DNA from: Cyclobacterium qasimii M12-11B
Lineage (GTDB): Bacteria; Bacteroidota; Bacteroidia; Cytophagales; Cyclobacteriaceae
Assembly: GCF_000427295.1 (NCBI RefSeq)
Contig: NZ_ATNM01000016.1
Span: 1 to 50,931 of the forward strand
Reading direction: 5' to 3'
Length of the DNA: 50,931 nt
The position numbers and the translations under genes were made by a program. This document shows, piece by piece, positions 7,898 to 17,195 of this stretch. The notes below the pieces were generated by a model. The model worked only from the letters and a program-made list of their open reading frames with translations. It was not told the DNA's origin and did no database searches. Each line of letters begins with the position of its first letter. The stretch's first letter is position 1.

Positions 7898-8854
7898 ATG
7901 AAATACATAACATTTAAAAATCAAGATAAAATGCCTATGCTGGGCTTAGGGACATGGAAATCCGGTCCAGGAGAAGTATATCAGGCAGTACTATGGGCAC
8001 TTGAGGCAGGTTACAGACACATTGATTGTGCAGCCATCTATCAAAATGAAAAAGAAGTAGGCGATGCTTTAAATAAAGCTTTTAAAGATGGAATCGTAAG
8101 TAGGGAAGAAGTTTGGGTAACTTCCAAGTTATGGAACAATGCGCACGAAATGGATAAGGTGGAGGGTGGCCTTCAAAAATCATTAGCAGATCTTCAGTTA
8201 GACTATCTGGATCTTTACTTGATTCATTGGCCTATATCTTTAAAAGAAGAAGTGATGTTTCCCAAAAGTGGAGATGATTTTCTTGATTATAAAACTGTGC
8301 CTCTTTCAGATACCTGGAAAGGAATGGAAGCCCTTAAGGACAAAGGACTTGTCAAGCATATTGGTGTTTCCAATTTCAATATTTCAAAACTGAAAGAAAT
8401 ACTTGATTCTTGTGTCATTGCTCCTGAGATGAATCAAATTGAATTACACCCTTATTTACCTCAAGACGGATTGGTAGGTTTTTGTAAGGAAAATGGCATC
8501 AATATTACGGCGTATTCGCCATTGGGATCTGCTGATAGGCCCAAAGCCAGACAGAAAGATGATGATCCTATCTTGATGGAACACAAGGTTTTTAAAGACA
8601 TTGCTCAAAAGCACGGCGTCTCAGTGGCTCAGGTATTGATCGCTTGGTCTCTTCATAGAGATATTGCGGTTATTCCTAAATCAGCCAACAAGGAAAGAAT
8701 AAAAGCGAACCTTGAATCCAAAGATGTTGAATTGCAGGCGGATGACTTGAAATCTATTGCTGATATCAATAGTCATCACAGGTATATTGATGGTACATTC
8801 TTTACAGAGGTACCTGGAAGTCCTTTCCGTCAATCAGATCTTTGGGAGGATTAA
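7898..8854 (+). CDS. Aldo/keto reductase (second of a tandem pair)
   Basis: 318 residues, same length and register as the preceding gene, with Asp43, Tyr48, Lys77 and His110 at identical positions and the NADPH strand VIPKSAN. The two proteins differ most in the loops after the substrate pocket (for example the segment around residues 115-135) and at the C-terminus (here ending SPFRQSDLWED, there SPYDFSDIWEECL), so they may differ in substrate. The gene is 26 bases behind its paralogue and ends 12 bases before a long hairpin that probably terminates the two-gene transcript. It is a soluble cytoplasmic enzyme by all visible signs. Exact substrate cannot be inferred. Confidence 0.92.
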   Translation: MKYITFKNQDKMPMLGLGTWKSGPGEVYQAVLWALEAGYRHIDCAAIYQNEKEVGDALNKAFKDGIVSREEVWVTSKLWNNAHEMDKVEGGLQKSLADLQLDYLDLYLIHWPISLKEEVMFPKSGDDFLDYKTVPLSDTWKGMEALKDKGLVKHIGVSNFNISKLKEILDSCVIAPEMNQIELHPYLPQDGLVGFCKENGINITAYSPLGSADRPKARQKDDDPILMEHKVFKDIAQKHGVSVAQVLIAWSLHRDIAVIPKSANKERIKANLESKDVELQADDLKSIADINSHHRYIDGTFFTEVPGSPFRQSDLWED

Positions 8855-8865
8855 TAGATAGAACA

Positions 8866-8900
8866 TAGCAAAAGCCTGTCTTGTAGGCAGGCTTTTGCTA
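8866..8900 (+). terminator. Hairpin terminating the aldo/keto reductase pair
   Basis: A perfect 13-bp inverted repeat (8866-8878 with 8888-8900, 9-nt loop) immediately after the second reductase. The T-run lies inside the descending arm (CTTTTGCTA) rather than after it, so termination efficiency is uncertain, but position and stem strength support the call. Confidence 0.7.
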
Positions 8901-9558
8901 TGGCCTATATCAAAGGTATTTAAGAGAAAGCAATTTACTTTTTTTTAGGCTTATCGTAAAGCAACCATGTGTTACCATTGTTTTTTTAAGCAATGGTTAT
9001 AGTGCCTACTTAATGCATTGTAAATGACAATAAGGTGGAAGGGGAATTTTAGCTAATTAGACTGATTTTATTTGCTATCACTCTTTGATTTATATTTTTG
9101 AGTGATTTAAATACAAACTTAGAATTGGTAAAGGTGATTTGGTGGAAATAATTACTAAGTATCTTATACTTAAATAAAAAAAACACATTATTTCTGATTA
9201 ATCATTAAATTTTTTCTCAAAAATACTGCTAAATAAAAAAAATACGATAATTTCGTGTGTCCTTGGTAGGATTGGTGAATTTTCATTTCACTGACATTTG
9301 AGGTTTATTTAAAATAAATTGCTTTTAGTTATCTAAATTGATTTTAATAGAGGAAAGATTTTTCTACCATTAAATTTATTTTTATATTTAATGGGTGTCT
9401 CTTTAGTTTTATGTGATTGATAGATAAATTTAATAAGTATCTGATTTGAGAGTGTTTGAAATGAATAAAAGCAATTTTGTTTTTATGTTCAGACCAATAA
9501 ATTTTAACATACTTCGCATTTTGAATGGGGGTATTAATGTAGTAGAATTAAGAAAAAC
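8901..9558. other. Intergenic, about 660 bases without a gene
   Basis: Strongly A+T-rich with frequent stops in all frames. A weak 7-bp hairpin (ACCATTG at 8974-8980 with CAATGGT at 8991-8997) is visible. The stretch should hold the promoter of the response regulator gene. I see no tRNA-like cloverleaf and no transposon ends. Confidence 0.5.
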
Positions 9559-9987
9559 ATGAAATCAGCACATATTTTATTGGTAGAGGATAATGAAGGT
9601 GACATATTTTTAACAACCGAAGCCTTAAATGAAAGTGAAAATGAAAGTAGGGTCAGCATTGCTCGTGACGGACAAGAAGCACTGGACTTTATTTTTAAGA
9701 TAAATGGGTTTGAAGAACAAGCTACACCTGATTTAATCATACTTGATGTTAACCTTCCCAAGAAAAGTGGGCATGAAGTCTTGATTGAGCTAAAAAACCA
9801 TGATTGCTATAAACAAATCCCTGTGATCATCCTATCTACTTCCAGTTCTAAGAAAGACATTGATTTATCTTATCAGAATTTTGCAAATTGCTACATTACC
9901 AAGCCTGTTGAGGTTACTGATTTCATGAAGGCCATTTCTTCCTTACAGAAATTTTGGTTAGAAACAGCCACCCTGCCAGTCAATTGA
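9559..9987 (+). CDS. Single-domain response regulator of the Rcp1 type
   Basis: 142 residues, a lone receiver domain with no output domain. The acidic pair is Glu10-Asp11 in LLVEDNEGD, the phospho-acceptor is Asp63 in LIILDVNLP, the switch Ser/Thr is in VIILSTSSS and the conserved lysine is in YITKPVE. The phrase ARDGQEALDFIF and the pattern around LPKKSGHEVL are typical of Rcp1-like regulators, which in other bacteria take phosphate from phytochrome or PAS-type histidine kinases and pass the signal by protein contact. No kinase is encoded nearby, so this is an orphan whose partner must be elsewhere. It stands alone on the transcript as far as can be seen, after about 660 bases of non-coding DNA. 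Confidence 0.88.
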   Translation: MKSAHILLVEDNEGDIFLTTEALNESENESRVSIARDGQEALDFIFKINGFEEQATPDLIILDVNLPKKSGHEVLIELKNHDCYKQIPVIILSTSSSKKDIDLSYQNFANCYITKPVEVTDFMKAISSLQKFWLETATLPVN

Positions 9988-10262
9988 TCTGAGAAATTTA
10001 CTATTAAAGTAAAAAGACCTTTCGAAAAGCCAGGCATAGCTGGACTTTCACTAACATTCTAATGGCTAGCTTTTAGCTTGGCGGGTACAGCCCTAATTGT
10101 AAATTTCTAAGAGGTCCCCAACCATTCTAATCTTATAGTAAATATTTACCTTTCAATTCTTTGGGTAAAGTGCAAAATATCAACTTATGGCTTTGTTAAA
10201 TGGCTTGGGTTCGGTATCTTCTGTCATTTATAAATATGACACAGATGATTCCTAACTTTCCA

Positions 10263-11720
10263 ATGCCTTTTAATAGCGTTCACTATTTATTCATTCTTGC
10301 AATCATAGCTTCAGTCGCAGGCTGTTCAACTTATTCGGAGAAAAAAGAAGCCGGTGAAAAACCAAATCAACCCAATATTGTAATCATTTTCACGGATGAT
10401 CAGGGATATGGAGATGTAGGGGTTTTTGGTGCGGAAAATATATCCACCCCCAATCTAGATAAAATGGCTGCAGATGGTGTTCAATTCACCAACTTTCATG
10501 TAGCCAACGCAGTATGTTCTGCATCCAGGGCTTCTCTTCTAACAGGATGTTATTCGAATCGGCTTGGGATTTTCGGGGCACTTTCGGATAAAAGTAAGCA
10601 TGGATTATCTCCTGATGAGACAACTATAGCTGAGGTTCTAAAACCAAAAGGATATGCTACAGGCATTGTGGGTAAATGGCATTTAGGACACCTTGAACCA
10701 TTTCTTCCAACCCAGCAAGGGTTTGACGAGTTCTTTGGGCTTCCTTATTCCAATGACATGTGGCCTTATCACCCAGAAAACCCCGATGCCTATCCACCGC
10801 TTCCACTTTATCAAAATGAAACCATAATCGATACCCTTACGGATCAAAGCCTTTTGACAACTTGGTATACGGAGAAAGCCGTGGACTTTATTGACAGAAA
10901 CCACGAAAAGCCATTTTTTCTTTACCTGGCTCATAGTATGCCTCATGTACCTCTTTTTGTTTCTGATAAATTCAAAGGAAAATCTAAAGCAGGCCTATAT
11001 GGAGATGTGATTATGGAGATAGATTGGTCGGTAGGTCAGGTGATGCAAGCATTAAGAAAAAACGGTTTGGAAGAAAATACCCTGGTAATATTTACCTCTG
11101 ATAATGGACCATGGCTTTCCTATGGAACACATAGCGGAAGCACTGGCATTTTTAAAGAAGGCAAAGGTACTTCATGGGAGGGGGGTATTCGAGTACCAGC
11201 TATTATGCAGTGGAAAGGAAATGTTCCGAAGGGAAAAATTCAGGATAAGATGGCAATGACCATAGATTTATTGCCTACCATAGCTCATATTACTAACGCT
11301 CCTCTACCTCAAAAATTGATAGATGGTAAAAATATTTGGCCATTGATACAAATGGAAAAAGATGCAAAATCGCCGCAAGAGGCTTATTTTATTTATTATA
11401 ACAAAAATGAACTTCAGGCTGTTATTTCAGGTAAGTGGAAATTGTACTTTCCACATAGGTATAGAACGCTTCCGGAAAACTTTGTTAAACCATCGAATGG
11501 TATTCCCGGTAAATATGAGATGACGGATCTGAAAGAAATGGAGCTATATGACCTTGAAAAAGACCCTTCCGAAACCAAAAATGTGATTGAGGAATATCCT
11601 GAAGTATTGAATAAAATGAGAGCAATGGCTGATAACGCTAGAAATGATATGGGGGATGCACTTCAGGGAATTGAAGGAAAGAATGTTCGCTTACCTATGA
11701 AATTTGTACCTGCGGAATAG
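10263..11720 (+). CDS. Sulfatase lipoprotein (type I, formylglycine)
   Basis: 485 residues from the chosen start. The reading frame opens 21 codons earlier, but starting at 10263 gives a clean lipoprotein signal (hydrophobic core, lipobox SVAGC, Cys21). It should remove sulfate esters from glycans or small molecules outside the cytoplasm. Metal-binding Asp45-Asp46 sit in IIFTDDQGYGD, and the cysteine to be matured to formylglycine is Cys85 in CSASR, an Ala variant of the CxPxR motif. VGKWHLGH and FTSDNGPW supply further active-site residues. The C-terminal sub-domain carries ELYDLEKDPSETKNV, usual for arylsulfatases. It stands alone between a regulator and a dehydrogenase, apart from the sulfatase cluster at the right end. 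Substrate is unknown. Confidence 0.88.
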   Translation: MPFNSVHYLFILAIIASVAGCSTYSEKKEAGEKPNQPNIVIIFTDDQGYGDVGVFGAENISTPNLDKMAADGVQFTNFHVANAVCSASRASLLTGCYSNRLGIFGALSDKSKHGLSPDETTIAEVLKPKGYATGIVGKWHLGHLEPFLPTQQGFDEFFGLPYSNDMWPYHPENPDAYPPLPLYQNETIIDTLTDQSLLTTWYTEKAVDFIDRNHEKPFFLYLAHSMPHVPLFVSDKFKGKSKAGLYGDVIMEIDWSVGQVMQALRKNGLEENTLVIFTSDNGPWLSYGTHSGSTGIFKEGKGTSWEGGIRVPAIMQWKGNVPKGKIQDKMAMTIDLLPTIAHITNAPLPQKLIDGKNIWPLIQMEKDAKSPQEAYFIYYNKNELQAVISGKWKLYFPHRYRTLPENFVKPSNGIPGKYEMTDLKEMELYDLEKDPSETKNVIEEYPEVLNKMRAMADNARNDMGDALQGIEGKNVRLPMKFVPAE

Positions 11721-11866
11721 TATTTACAGTGTTTAAGTTCTGGGAATTTGTTACCATATAAAACTATATTTTTTAAGGTTCAGCATTAATAAGAAGTTTC
11801 ACTATTTAGGCATAGACCTTGCAGTTAATTATATGAAATTCAGTTTAAAAATTAAATGAAGGTTTT

Positions 11867-13284
11867 ATGAATGCAAAGGTGGAGTACAGTCTGTTTGATG
11901 ATGTAAATAAAGTTGTTGATGATGCAGCCAGTCATATGGATATTCATCCAGGCTTATTGGAACAAATAAAACTATGCAATAGTATTTATAAATTTAGTTT
12001 TCCTCTTAAGAATGGGGATGGAACGTACACAGTATTGCTGGGATATAGGGTACAGCACTCCCATCATAAATTACCAGTAAAGGGAGGAATTAGGTACAGT
12101 AGTTTTGTCAATGAAGAAGAGGTAAAAGGCTTAGCTGCATTGATGACCTATAAATGTGCCTTGGTAAATATACCTTATGGCGGCGCTAAAGGCGGAGTAA
12201 GGATTGATCCCAAAAAATATACAGTTGATCAATTGGAGAAAATCACAAGAAGGTATACTTCTGAGTTGATCAAAAAGAAATTCATAGGACCAGCAATAGA
12301 TGTACCTGCGCCTGATTATGGTACCAGTAGCAGAGAAATGGCTTGGATTGTAGATACTTTCGAGGCTTTCAATCCAGATGTAATAAATGCCAAAGGATGT
12401 GTTACGGGCAAGCCACTTTCCCAGCATGGCATAGAAGGCAGAACGGAAGCTACAGGAATGGGTGTTTTTATAGGTATTCGTGAAGCAGTAAGTGTTAAAG
12501 AAGACATGAATGCCTTAGGATTAAAAGTTGGGTTGAAAGGTAAAAAATCATTATCCAAGGGCTAGGTAACGTGGGGTATTACTCGGCAAAATATTTATCA
12601 GAGGCAGGTGCTAGAATTATTGGTATCGCTGAATACAATGGGGGGATTTGGGATGAAAATGGCATAGACATAGAGCGAATTAAAGTTTACCAAACTGAAA
12701 ATAAAACCTTTAAAGGTTATGCTAAAGGGCAGTTTATTGAAGACGGAAATTCTTTGTTAACCAAGCCTTGTGATATTCTGATTCCAGCTGCCTTAGAGAA
12801 TCAAATCACCGTACAAAATGCACATGACATAAAGGCTAAAATTATTGGAGAAGCTGCGAACGGGCCAGTGACACAAGAGGCCAATACCATTCTTTTGGAG
12901 AAGGGGATTATGATTATTCCAGACATGTACTTGAATGCAGGAGGGGTGACAGTATCCTATTTTGAGTGGTTGAAAAATCTTTCCAGGGTTTCTTTTGGGA
13001 AATTAGAGAAGCGGTACGACATGAAAAAGTACGAAGAGCTTCTGTTAGGTATAGAGAAAGCAACGGGTGATTCCTTTAGCGAGGAACAAAAAAGGATTAT
13101 TATAAAGGGGGCAAGTGAAAGAGATCTTGTTAATTCTGGACTGGAAGAGACGATGGTTACAGCTTACCATCATATGAACGGTGTTCGAAAAGAGAAAGGA
13201 ATAAAGGATTTAAGAACAGCTGGATTTATTGTGGCACTTGAACGGATAGCGATATCTTATACGGATCTGGGTATTTTCCCATAA
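11867..13284 (+). pseudogene. Glu/Leu/Phe/Val dehydrogenase (glutamate dehydrogenase type), split by a one-base frameshift
   Basis: Two frames (11867-12565 and from about 12548 to 13284) together make one 472-residue protein if a single A is added to the A6 run at 12542-12547. The first part holds the catalytic domain: [24 protein letters not shown] with the substrate lysines, and the catalytic Asp in VPAPDYGT. The repaired junction reads [12 protein letters not shown], restoring the dinucleotide-binding GxGxxG of the Rossmann domain; the rest ends with GEAANGPVT and DMYLNAGGVTVSYFEW, classical for the family. The enzyme would interconvert glutamate and 2-oxoglutarate with NAD(P) in the cytoplasm. 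As written, translation stops within the linker before the NAD domain. Because the run is a homopolymer and everything else is well preserved, I favour a sequencing error over true loss. Confidence 0.88.
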
Positions 13285-13332
13285 AACCCACTTAATAAGG
13301 TCACCACCTTCAAAAGCGATGACTTTGCAAAT

Positions 13333-13368
13333 AAAAACAGCCACGGATATTATTACGTGGCTGTTTTT
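13333..13368 (+). terminator. Terminator between convergent genes
   Basis: Perfect 13-bp stem (AAAAACAGCCACG at 13333-13345 with its complement at 13356-13368), 10-nt loop, with the T-run extending past the stem. It can serve both the dehydrogenase on the plus strand and the DUF1080 gene ending at 13397 on the minus strand, where the complementary arm also gives a T5 run. Confidence 0.85.
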
Positions 13369-13396
13369 TTGATTTTAGCTATTTCTTGGCACTGTA

Positions 13397-14278
13397 TTAA
13401 TCGACTTGCCCTTTACTTTGGGTTTTTAATAGATTTAATACTTCTTTTAGCTTTTCTGTATCGTCTTTATAAGGACTTAAATCAAATATCTCTACGCTTT
13501 TAAAATCGATAGGATGACTTTCGCTTTGAAGGGAAATATATCCTGTTTTAATCAATTGTCCATCCTTTTTGACATCAGGGTTATGATTGCTCACATTACC
13601 ACCTCCCATTTGAGGTTGTAAATAAGTAAGTACTGTGTCTCCTTCAATTATATGGTGAATAATGGAATCTCCCAAGACCAGGAAATCTGCAGTCACCCAT
13701 TGATCGCCATGGTAAGTTTTTGAATTCGAACTTACACAGTGAGGGGTGAAAAGTTCTCCGTCCATTACCACATTTGTGCCGGGAGTACAGAGGTTGCTGG
13801 TAGTTCTTGGTTTTTCTCCATCGCCACCCAAAAGCTGACCTTCTATAGAAATAGGGAAATCCTGGTCTCTGGTCATCGTTTCCGGGTTTTGTCCATGGAG
13901 CATGACCCCTGAGTTTCTCCAGGCCCAACCTTCACCACCTGGTGCTTGTTCTCCTACGAACCTATACTGAACACGGTACAGGTAATAAGAAAAAGATTCG
14001 TCGTAGAAAATATGACCATATTGTTTGTTAAAATCTTCGTAGCCATCATACCTTACTTTTAGTAAACCATCTTCTACCCGAAAAGTATTGGAATAATTTT
14101 CGTCTAGATCATGTTTGGCTATTTTAATGCGCCAATTGTCCATGTCCTTTCCATTAAACAGGCTTCGCCATCCATCTTCTATATTAATGCTTTCGCTTTT
14201 GTTTGAAGAGGTGCAGGATGCCAAAAGCGTACAAAGGATTATAAGTACTGAATACTTCCTTAAGAGATTTGTCTTCAT
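13397..14278 (-). CDS. DUF1080 lipoprotein (3-keto-disaccharide hydrolase family)
   Basis: 293 residues. The signal ends in the lipobox LLASC (Cys22), so it is anchored outside the cytoplasm. The mature protein is one DUF1080 (PF06439) beta-jelly-roll: GWRSLFNGKDMDNWRI at the start, LKVRYDGYEDFNKQYGHIFY, GEGWAWRNSGVMLHGQ in the middle, and YISLQSESHPIDFKSVEIFDL at the end. The family resembles concanavalin-type lectin folds, and members cleave glycosides previously oxidised to 3-keto sugars. It lies 27 bases after the DUF4221 gene on the same strand, so they form one operon ending at the hairpin at 13333-13368. A Tat-exported Gfo/Idh/MocA oxidoreductase diverges from the same intergenic region as this operon, the kind of enzyme that could make a 3-keto substrate. 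Confidence 0.87.
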   Translation of the reverse strand: MKTNLLRKYSVLIILCTLLASCTSSNKSESINIEDGWRSLFNGKDMDNWRIKIAKHDLDENYSNTFRVEDGLLKVRYDGYEDFNKQYGHIFYDESFSYYLYRVQYRFVGEQAPGGEGWAWRNSGVMLHGQNPETMTRDQDFPISIEGQLLGGDGEKPRTTSNLCTPGTNVVMDGELFTPHCVSSNSKTYHGDQWVTADFLVLGDSIIHHIIEGDTVLTYLQPQMGGGNVSNHNPDVKKDGQLIKTGYISLQSESHPIDFKSVEIFDLSPYKDDTEKLKEVLNLLKTQSKGQVD

Positions 14279-14305
14279 TGGGCTATAGTTGTAAGTGACT
14301 TATTA

Positions 14306-15391
14306 TTATTTCGGTTGAAGTTTCAATTTCAGTACTTTCGCTTCCTTGTTGCCTTTAGGTAATGAACTAGGATTTATCAAAGCGTAAAAAGATTGACCTT
14401 CATCTGTGAAGTTAAGCAAAAAGAGTACGTTTAATGGTAACTCTATAGGATTTGACCATCCGGTCTCATAATTGTATATTTTTAATTGTTTGCCGGGTAA
14501 CTTGTTTTTCTGGGGCGAACTTTTCGATATCCCATCTAAATAGACTACAGCAAATCCATTTTCTAAAGCAAAAAGATTGGTGATTTCACCTTCTGCTAAA
14601 ACAGACCCATCGTTGCCGATTGGGACTTCTTGCCCTTCTATTTCTACAAATCCTTCTGAGTCCAATGAAACACTGCTTTCCCAGGCCCCATTATTCTCCA
14701 AGTTGTATTTGCTGATTAAAGGTTCTTTATTAAAAACGAAATACAGAGAATTGCCTAAAACACTTATTAGGGCAGTAGGGGGTACAAAATGAAGGTTCTC
14801 CTGGTACTTGCTTTCAGGAGATAATTTGAGATAGGGTACTGCCTCACCCGTACTAGGATTTAATTTTTCTATCAAGAAATTGTCTTTGTAATACCCTAAA
14901 TTATAAGGGTTTTTATTGTCTCTTCCCGGGTAAAAAAGAAGTAATTCATCTTTATAAATTTCGATAGCATTTTGATTTCTTTTAAGATCAAGAGAGCCAT
15001 TCGGAAAGGGCATACTAACCTTTTTTAGAAGGTTTAATTCCTCATCGAGCAAGCCAATTTCTCCTCTGATTGTTTTAGCTAGAATATTTCCATTTTCAAT
15101 TATTTTGAGGCCATTGACATAAAACAAGCCATTTTCACCTTCTGAAGGAATGGTATTTTTGGCCAATACATTGCCTAAACTATCAAATTTTAAATATTCC
15201 CCGGATCTATAATTGTAAATCAAACCTGTGTGGTTGGCGTAGGCTCCAGCGTGAATGTCTCCGACAAAAGGGATATCAAGCGTGTCTAAGAACACTAAAT
15301 CAAATTGACCATCATTACTTTGGAAAGTGTTACATGCTCCTGTCAATAGTGCAATAACAAAAATAGGAAATAGGTGATTCTTAACTTTCAT
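14306..15391 (-). CDS. DUF4221 lipoprotein, beta-propeller-like
   Basis: 361 residues from the ATG chosen at 15391; an upstream in-frame ATG at 15409 would add six residues before the signal. The lipobox LLTGAC lipidates about Cys20. The rest is a repeat-like succession of beta strands (for example GLIYNYRSGEYLKFDSLGNV, NGLKIIENGNILAKTIRGEIGLLDEELNLL) typical of six-bladed propeller proteins, and the whole resembles the Bacteroidota family DUF4221. No enzyme motif is visible; a binding or sensory role is plausible but unproven. The gene is first in an operon with the DUF1080 protein (27-base gap), and its start faces the divergent Gfo/Idh/MocA gene about 190 bases away. Confidence 0.75.
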   Translation of the reverse strand: MKVKNHLFPIFVIALLTGACNTFQSNDGQFDLVFLDTLDIPFVGDIHAGAYANHTGLIYNYRSGEYLKFDSLGNVLAKNTIPSEGENGLFYVNGLKIIENGNILAKTIRGEIGLLDEELNLLKKVSMPFPNGSLDLKRNQNAIEIYKDELLLFYPGRDNKNPYNLGYYKDNFLIEKLNPSTGEAVPYLKLSPESKYQENLHFVPPTALISVLGNSLYFVFNKEPLISKYNLENNGAWESSVSLDSEGFVEIEGQEVPIGNDGSVLAEGEITNLFALENGFAVVYLDGISKSSPQKNKLPGKQLKIYNYETGWSNPIELPLNVLFLLNFTDEGQSFYALINPSSLPKGNKEAKVLKLKLQPK

Positions 15392-15577
15392 CCCGAAATT
15401 TAAGCGCATTTTCCAGCCTTTTCAAGTTTTTTGCTTAAAGTAATTTTTGAAATCGACTGAAATTATAGACTTTTCCATTAACTTCAAATCAAAATATCTT
15501 TAGAAAGCGCATTCAATTCTCCAACGGTGCTTTAATTTTCAGAGATTTATCAATAGACCAAATAATTAACAATAAGA

Positions 15578-16990
15578 ATGAATAACCAAAGAAGACGATT
15601 TTTAAAATCGAGTGCCATGGGTGCTGCAGGTATTTCTCTAATACCTTCATTTGTCCTCGGAAATCAAACCGGGCATATTGCACCAAGTGAAAAAGTGAAT
15701 TTGGCCTGCTGCGGTATTGGTCACCGTGGAGGATCAATCACCAAATCATTACATGAAACAGGCCTTGCCAATATTGTAGCCATTTGTGATGTGGACATGG
15801 GAGCGGAACATACCCTTGAGGTTATGGAGATGTTTCCAGATGTGCCAAGATTCAAGGACTTCAGGGAGATGTTCGATAAAATGGGCAAAGACATCGAGGC
15901 TGTTTCTGTAGGTACACCTGATTTTTCTCATTTCCCTATTACCATGCTGGCCATGTCTATGGGGATACATGTATATGTTGAAAAGCCTATGGCCAGAACA
16001 TTTAATGAAGTGCAGCTTATGATGGACGGTGCCAAAAAGCACAAAGTTGTCACCCAAATGGGGAACCAAGGTCACTCAGAAGCCAATTACTTTCAATTTA
16101 AAGCCTGGAAGGAAGCTGGTATAATCAAGGATGTGACTGCTATGACAGCTCACATGAATGGCCGTAGAAGATGGCACGGATGGGATCCTAAGATCAATTC
16201 TTTTCCTGCCAAGCAACCAATGCCATCTACTATGGATTGGGATACCTGGTTAGGTACCTCTCATCACCATGATTATAATGAAGACCTTGTCAATGGTCAG
16301 TGGAGATGCTGGTATGATTTCGGTATGGGCGCACTAGGTGATTGGGGCGCACATATTATGGATACTGCACACGAATTTCTTGAGTTGGGATTACCTGAGG
16401 AAATAGAACCTTTAAGACTTGATGATCACAATACCTTCTTTTTCCCTATGGAATCAACATTGGCTTTTAAATTTCCGAAAAGAGGAAATATGCCGCCAAT
16501 GACCATTACCTGGTATGACGGTCAAAACAATATACCTCCTGTTCCTGCTGGTTATGGCGTTTCTGAACTTGATCCGAATATTCCACCTCCAAGTAACGGA
16601 CAATTGCAACCCGCTAAACTTAACCCAGGAAAGATTATATATGGTGGAGACCTAACCTTTAAGGGTGGCTCTCATGGCAGTACACTTTCTATCATCCCTG
16701 AGGAGAAAGCCAAAGATATGGCTGATCAATTACCGGAAGTTCCTGAAAGTCCTTCCAACCACTTTGCCAATTTCCTTAAAGCGTGTAAAGGAGAAGAAAA
16801 GACCAGGTCTTCCTTTGAGATTGCCGGACCTTTGAGTCAAGTGTTTTCTTTAGGTGTTTTGTCCCAGAGATTAGGAGCCAAATTAGAATTTGACAGAAAG
16901 ACCAAGCAAATTACCAATCATGCCTTGGCAAATGAATTGCTAGCAGGTGTTCCACCAAGAAAAGGCTGGGAAGAATACTATAAAATGTAA
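15578..16990 (+). CDS. Tat-exported Gfo/Idh/MocA family oxidoreductase
   Basis: 470 residues. The start carries a twin-arginine signal (NNQRRRFLKSSAMGAAG, then a hydrophobic stretch to about residue 28), so the NAD-dependent fold is exported with its nucleotide bound. The Rossmann entry is LACCGIGHRGGSITKSL, followed by IVAICDVDMGAEH; the family signature Lys lies in VYVEKPMARTF and the catalytic region in MGALGDWGAHIMDTAHEF. The long C-terminal half forms the substrate-binding beta-sheet domain. Such enzymes oxidise or epimerise sugars at one carbon; because NAD is not free in the periplasm, the cofactor probably stays bound through the catalytic cycle. It is divergent from the DUF4221/DUF1080 operon, and a 13-bp hairpin at 17044-17087 follows. 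The second such enzyme here is at 36905-38236. Confidence 0.9.
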   Translation: MNNQRRRFLKSSAMGAAGISLIPSFVLGNQTGHIAPSEKVNLACCGIGHRGGSITKSLHETGLANIVAICDVDMGAEHTLEVMEMFPDVPRFKDFREMFDKMGKDIEAVSVGTPDFSHFPITMLAMSMGIHVYVEKPMARTFNEVQLMMDGAKKHKVVTQMGNQGHSEANYFQFKAWKEAGIIKDVTAMTAHMNGRRRWHGWDPKINSFPAKQPMPSTMDWDTWLGTSHHHDYNEDLVNGQWRCWYDFGMGALGDWGAHIMDTAHEFLELGLPEEIEPLRLDDHNTFFFPMESTLAFKFPKRGNMPPMTITWYDGQNNIPPVPAGYGVSELDPNIPPPSNGQLQPAKLNPGKIIYGGDLTFKGGSHGSTLSIIPEEKAKDMADQLPEVPESPSNHFANFLKACKGEEKTRSSFEIAGPLSQVFSLGVLSQRLGAKLEFDRKTKQITNHALANELLAGVPPRKGWEEYYKM

Positions 16991-17043
16991 GCTAATTATC
17001 CCCTTCGGGAAAATTGTTTTATAAGAGTTATTAAGTAAACTAC

Positions 17044-17087
17044 TGGTTCGGGTAGGTAACAGATTTTCCTGTGGCCTATCCGAACCA
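17044..17087 (+). terminator. Hairpin after the Gfo/Idh/MocA gene
   Basis: 13-bp stem with one G-U pair (17044-17056 with 17075-17087); the 18-nt loop can itself pair ACAG with CTGT. No T-run follows, so it may be a terminator of weak type or an RNA-stabilising 3' structure. Confidence 0.5.
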
Positions 17088-17195
17088 ATTGGTTTATACC
17101 TAAATACAAACCGATTGCCCAGTTACTTTTGCAATACACCTTAAGGGCGAATCATCCTGATTTTGAATCACAAGATTAAAAGCCATAAACCCACT

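Noticed and set aside
12542-12547. Programmed minus-one frameshift as the main explanation for the split dehydrogenase
   Set aside because: The P-site codon would have to pair on TAA, no stimulatory hairpin is obvious, and eight other genes have similar homopolymer breaks, so a sequence error is simpler.
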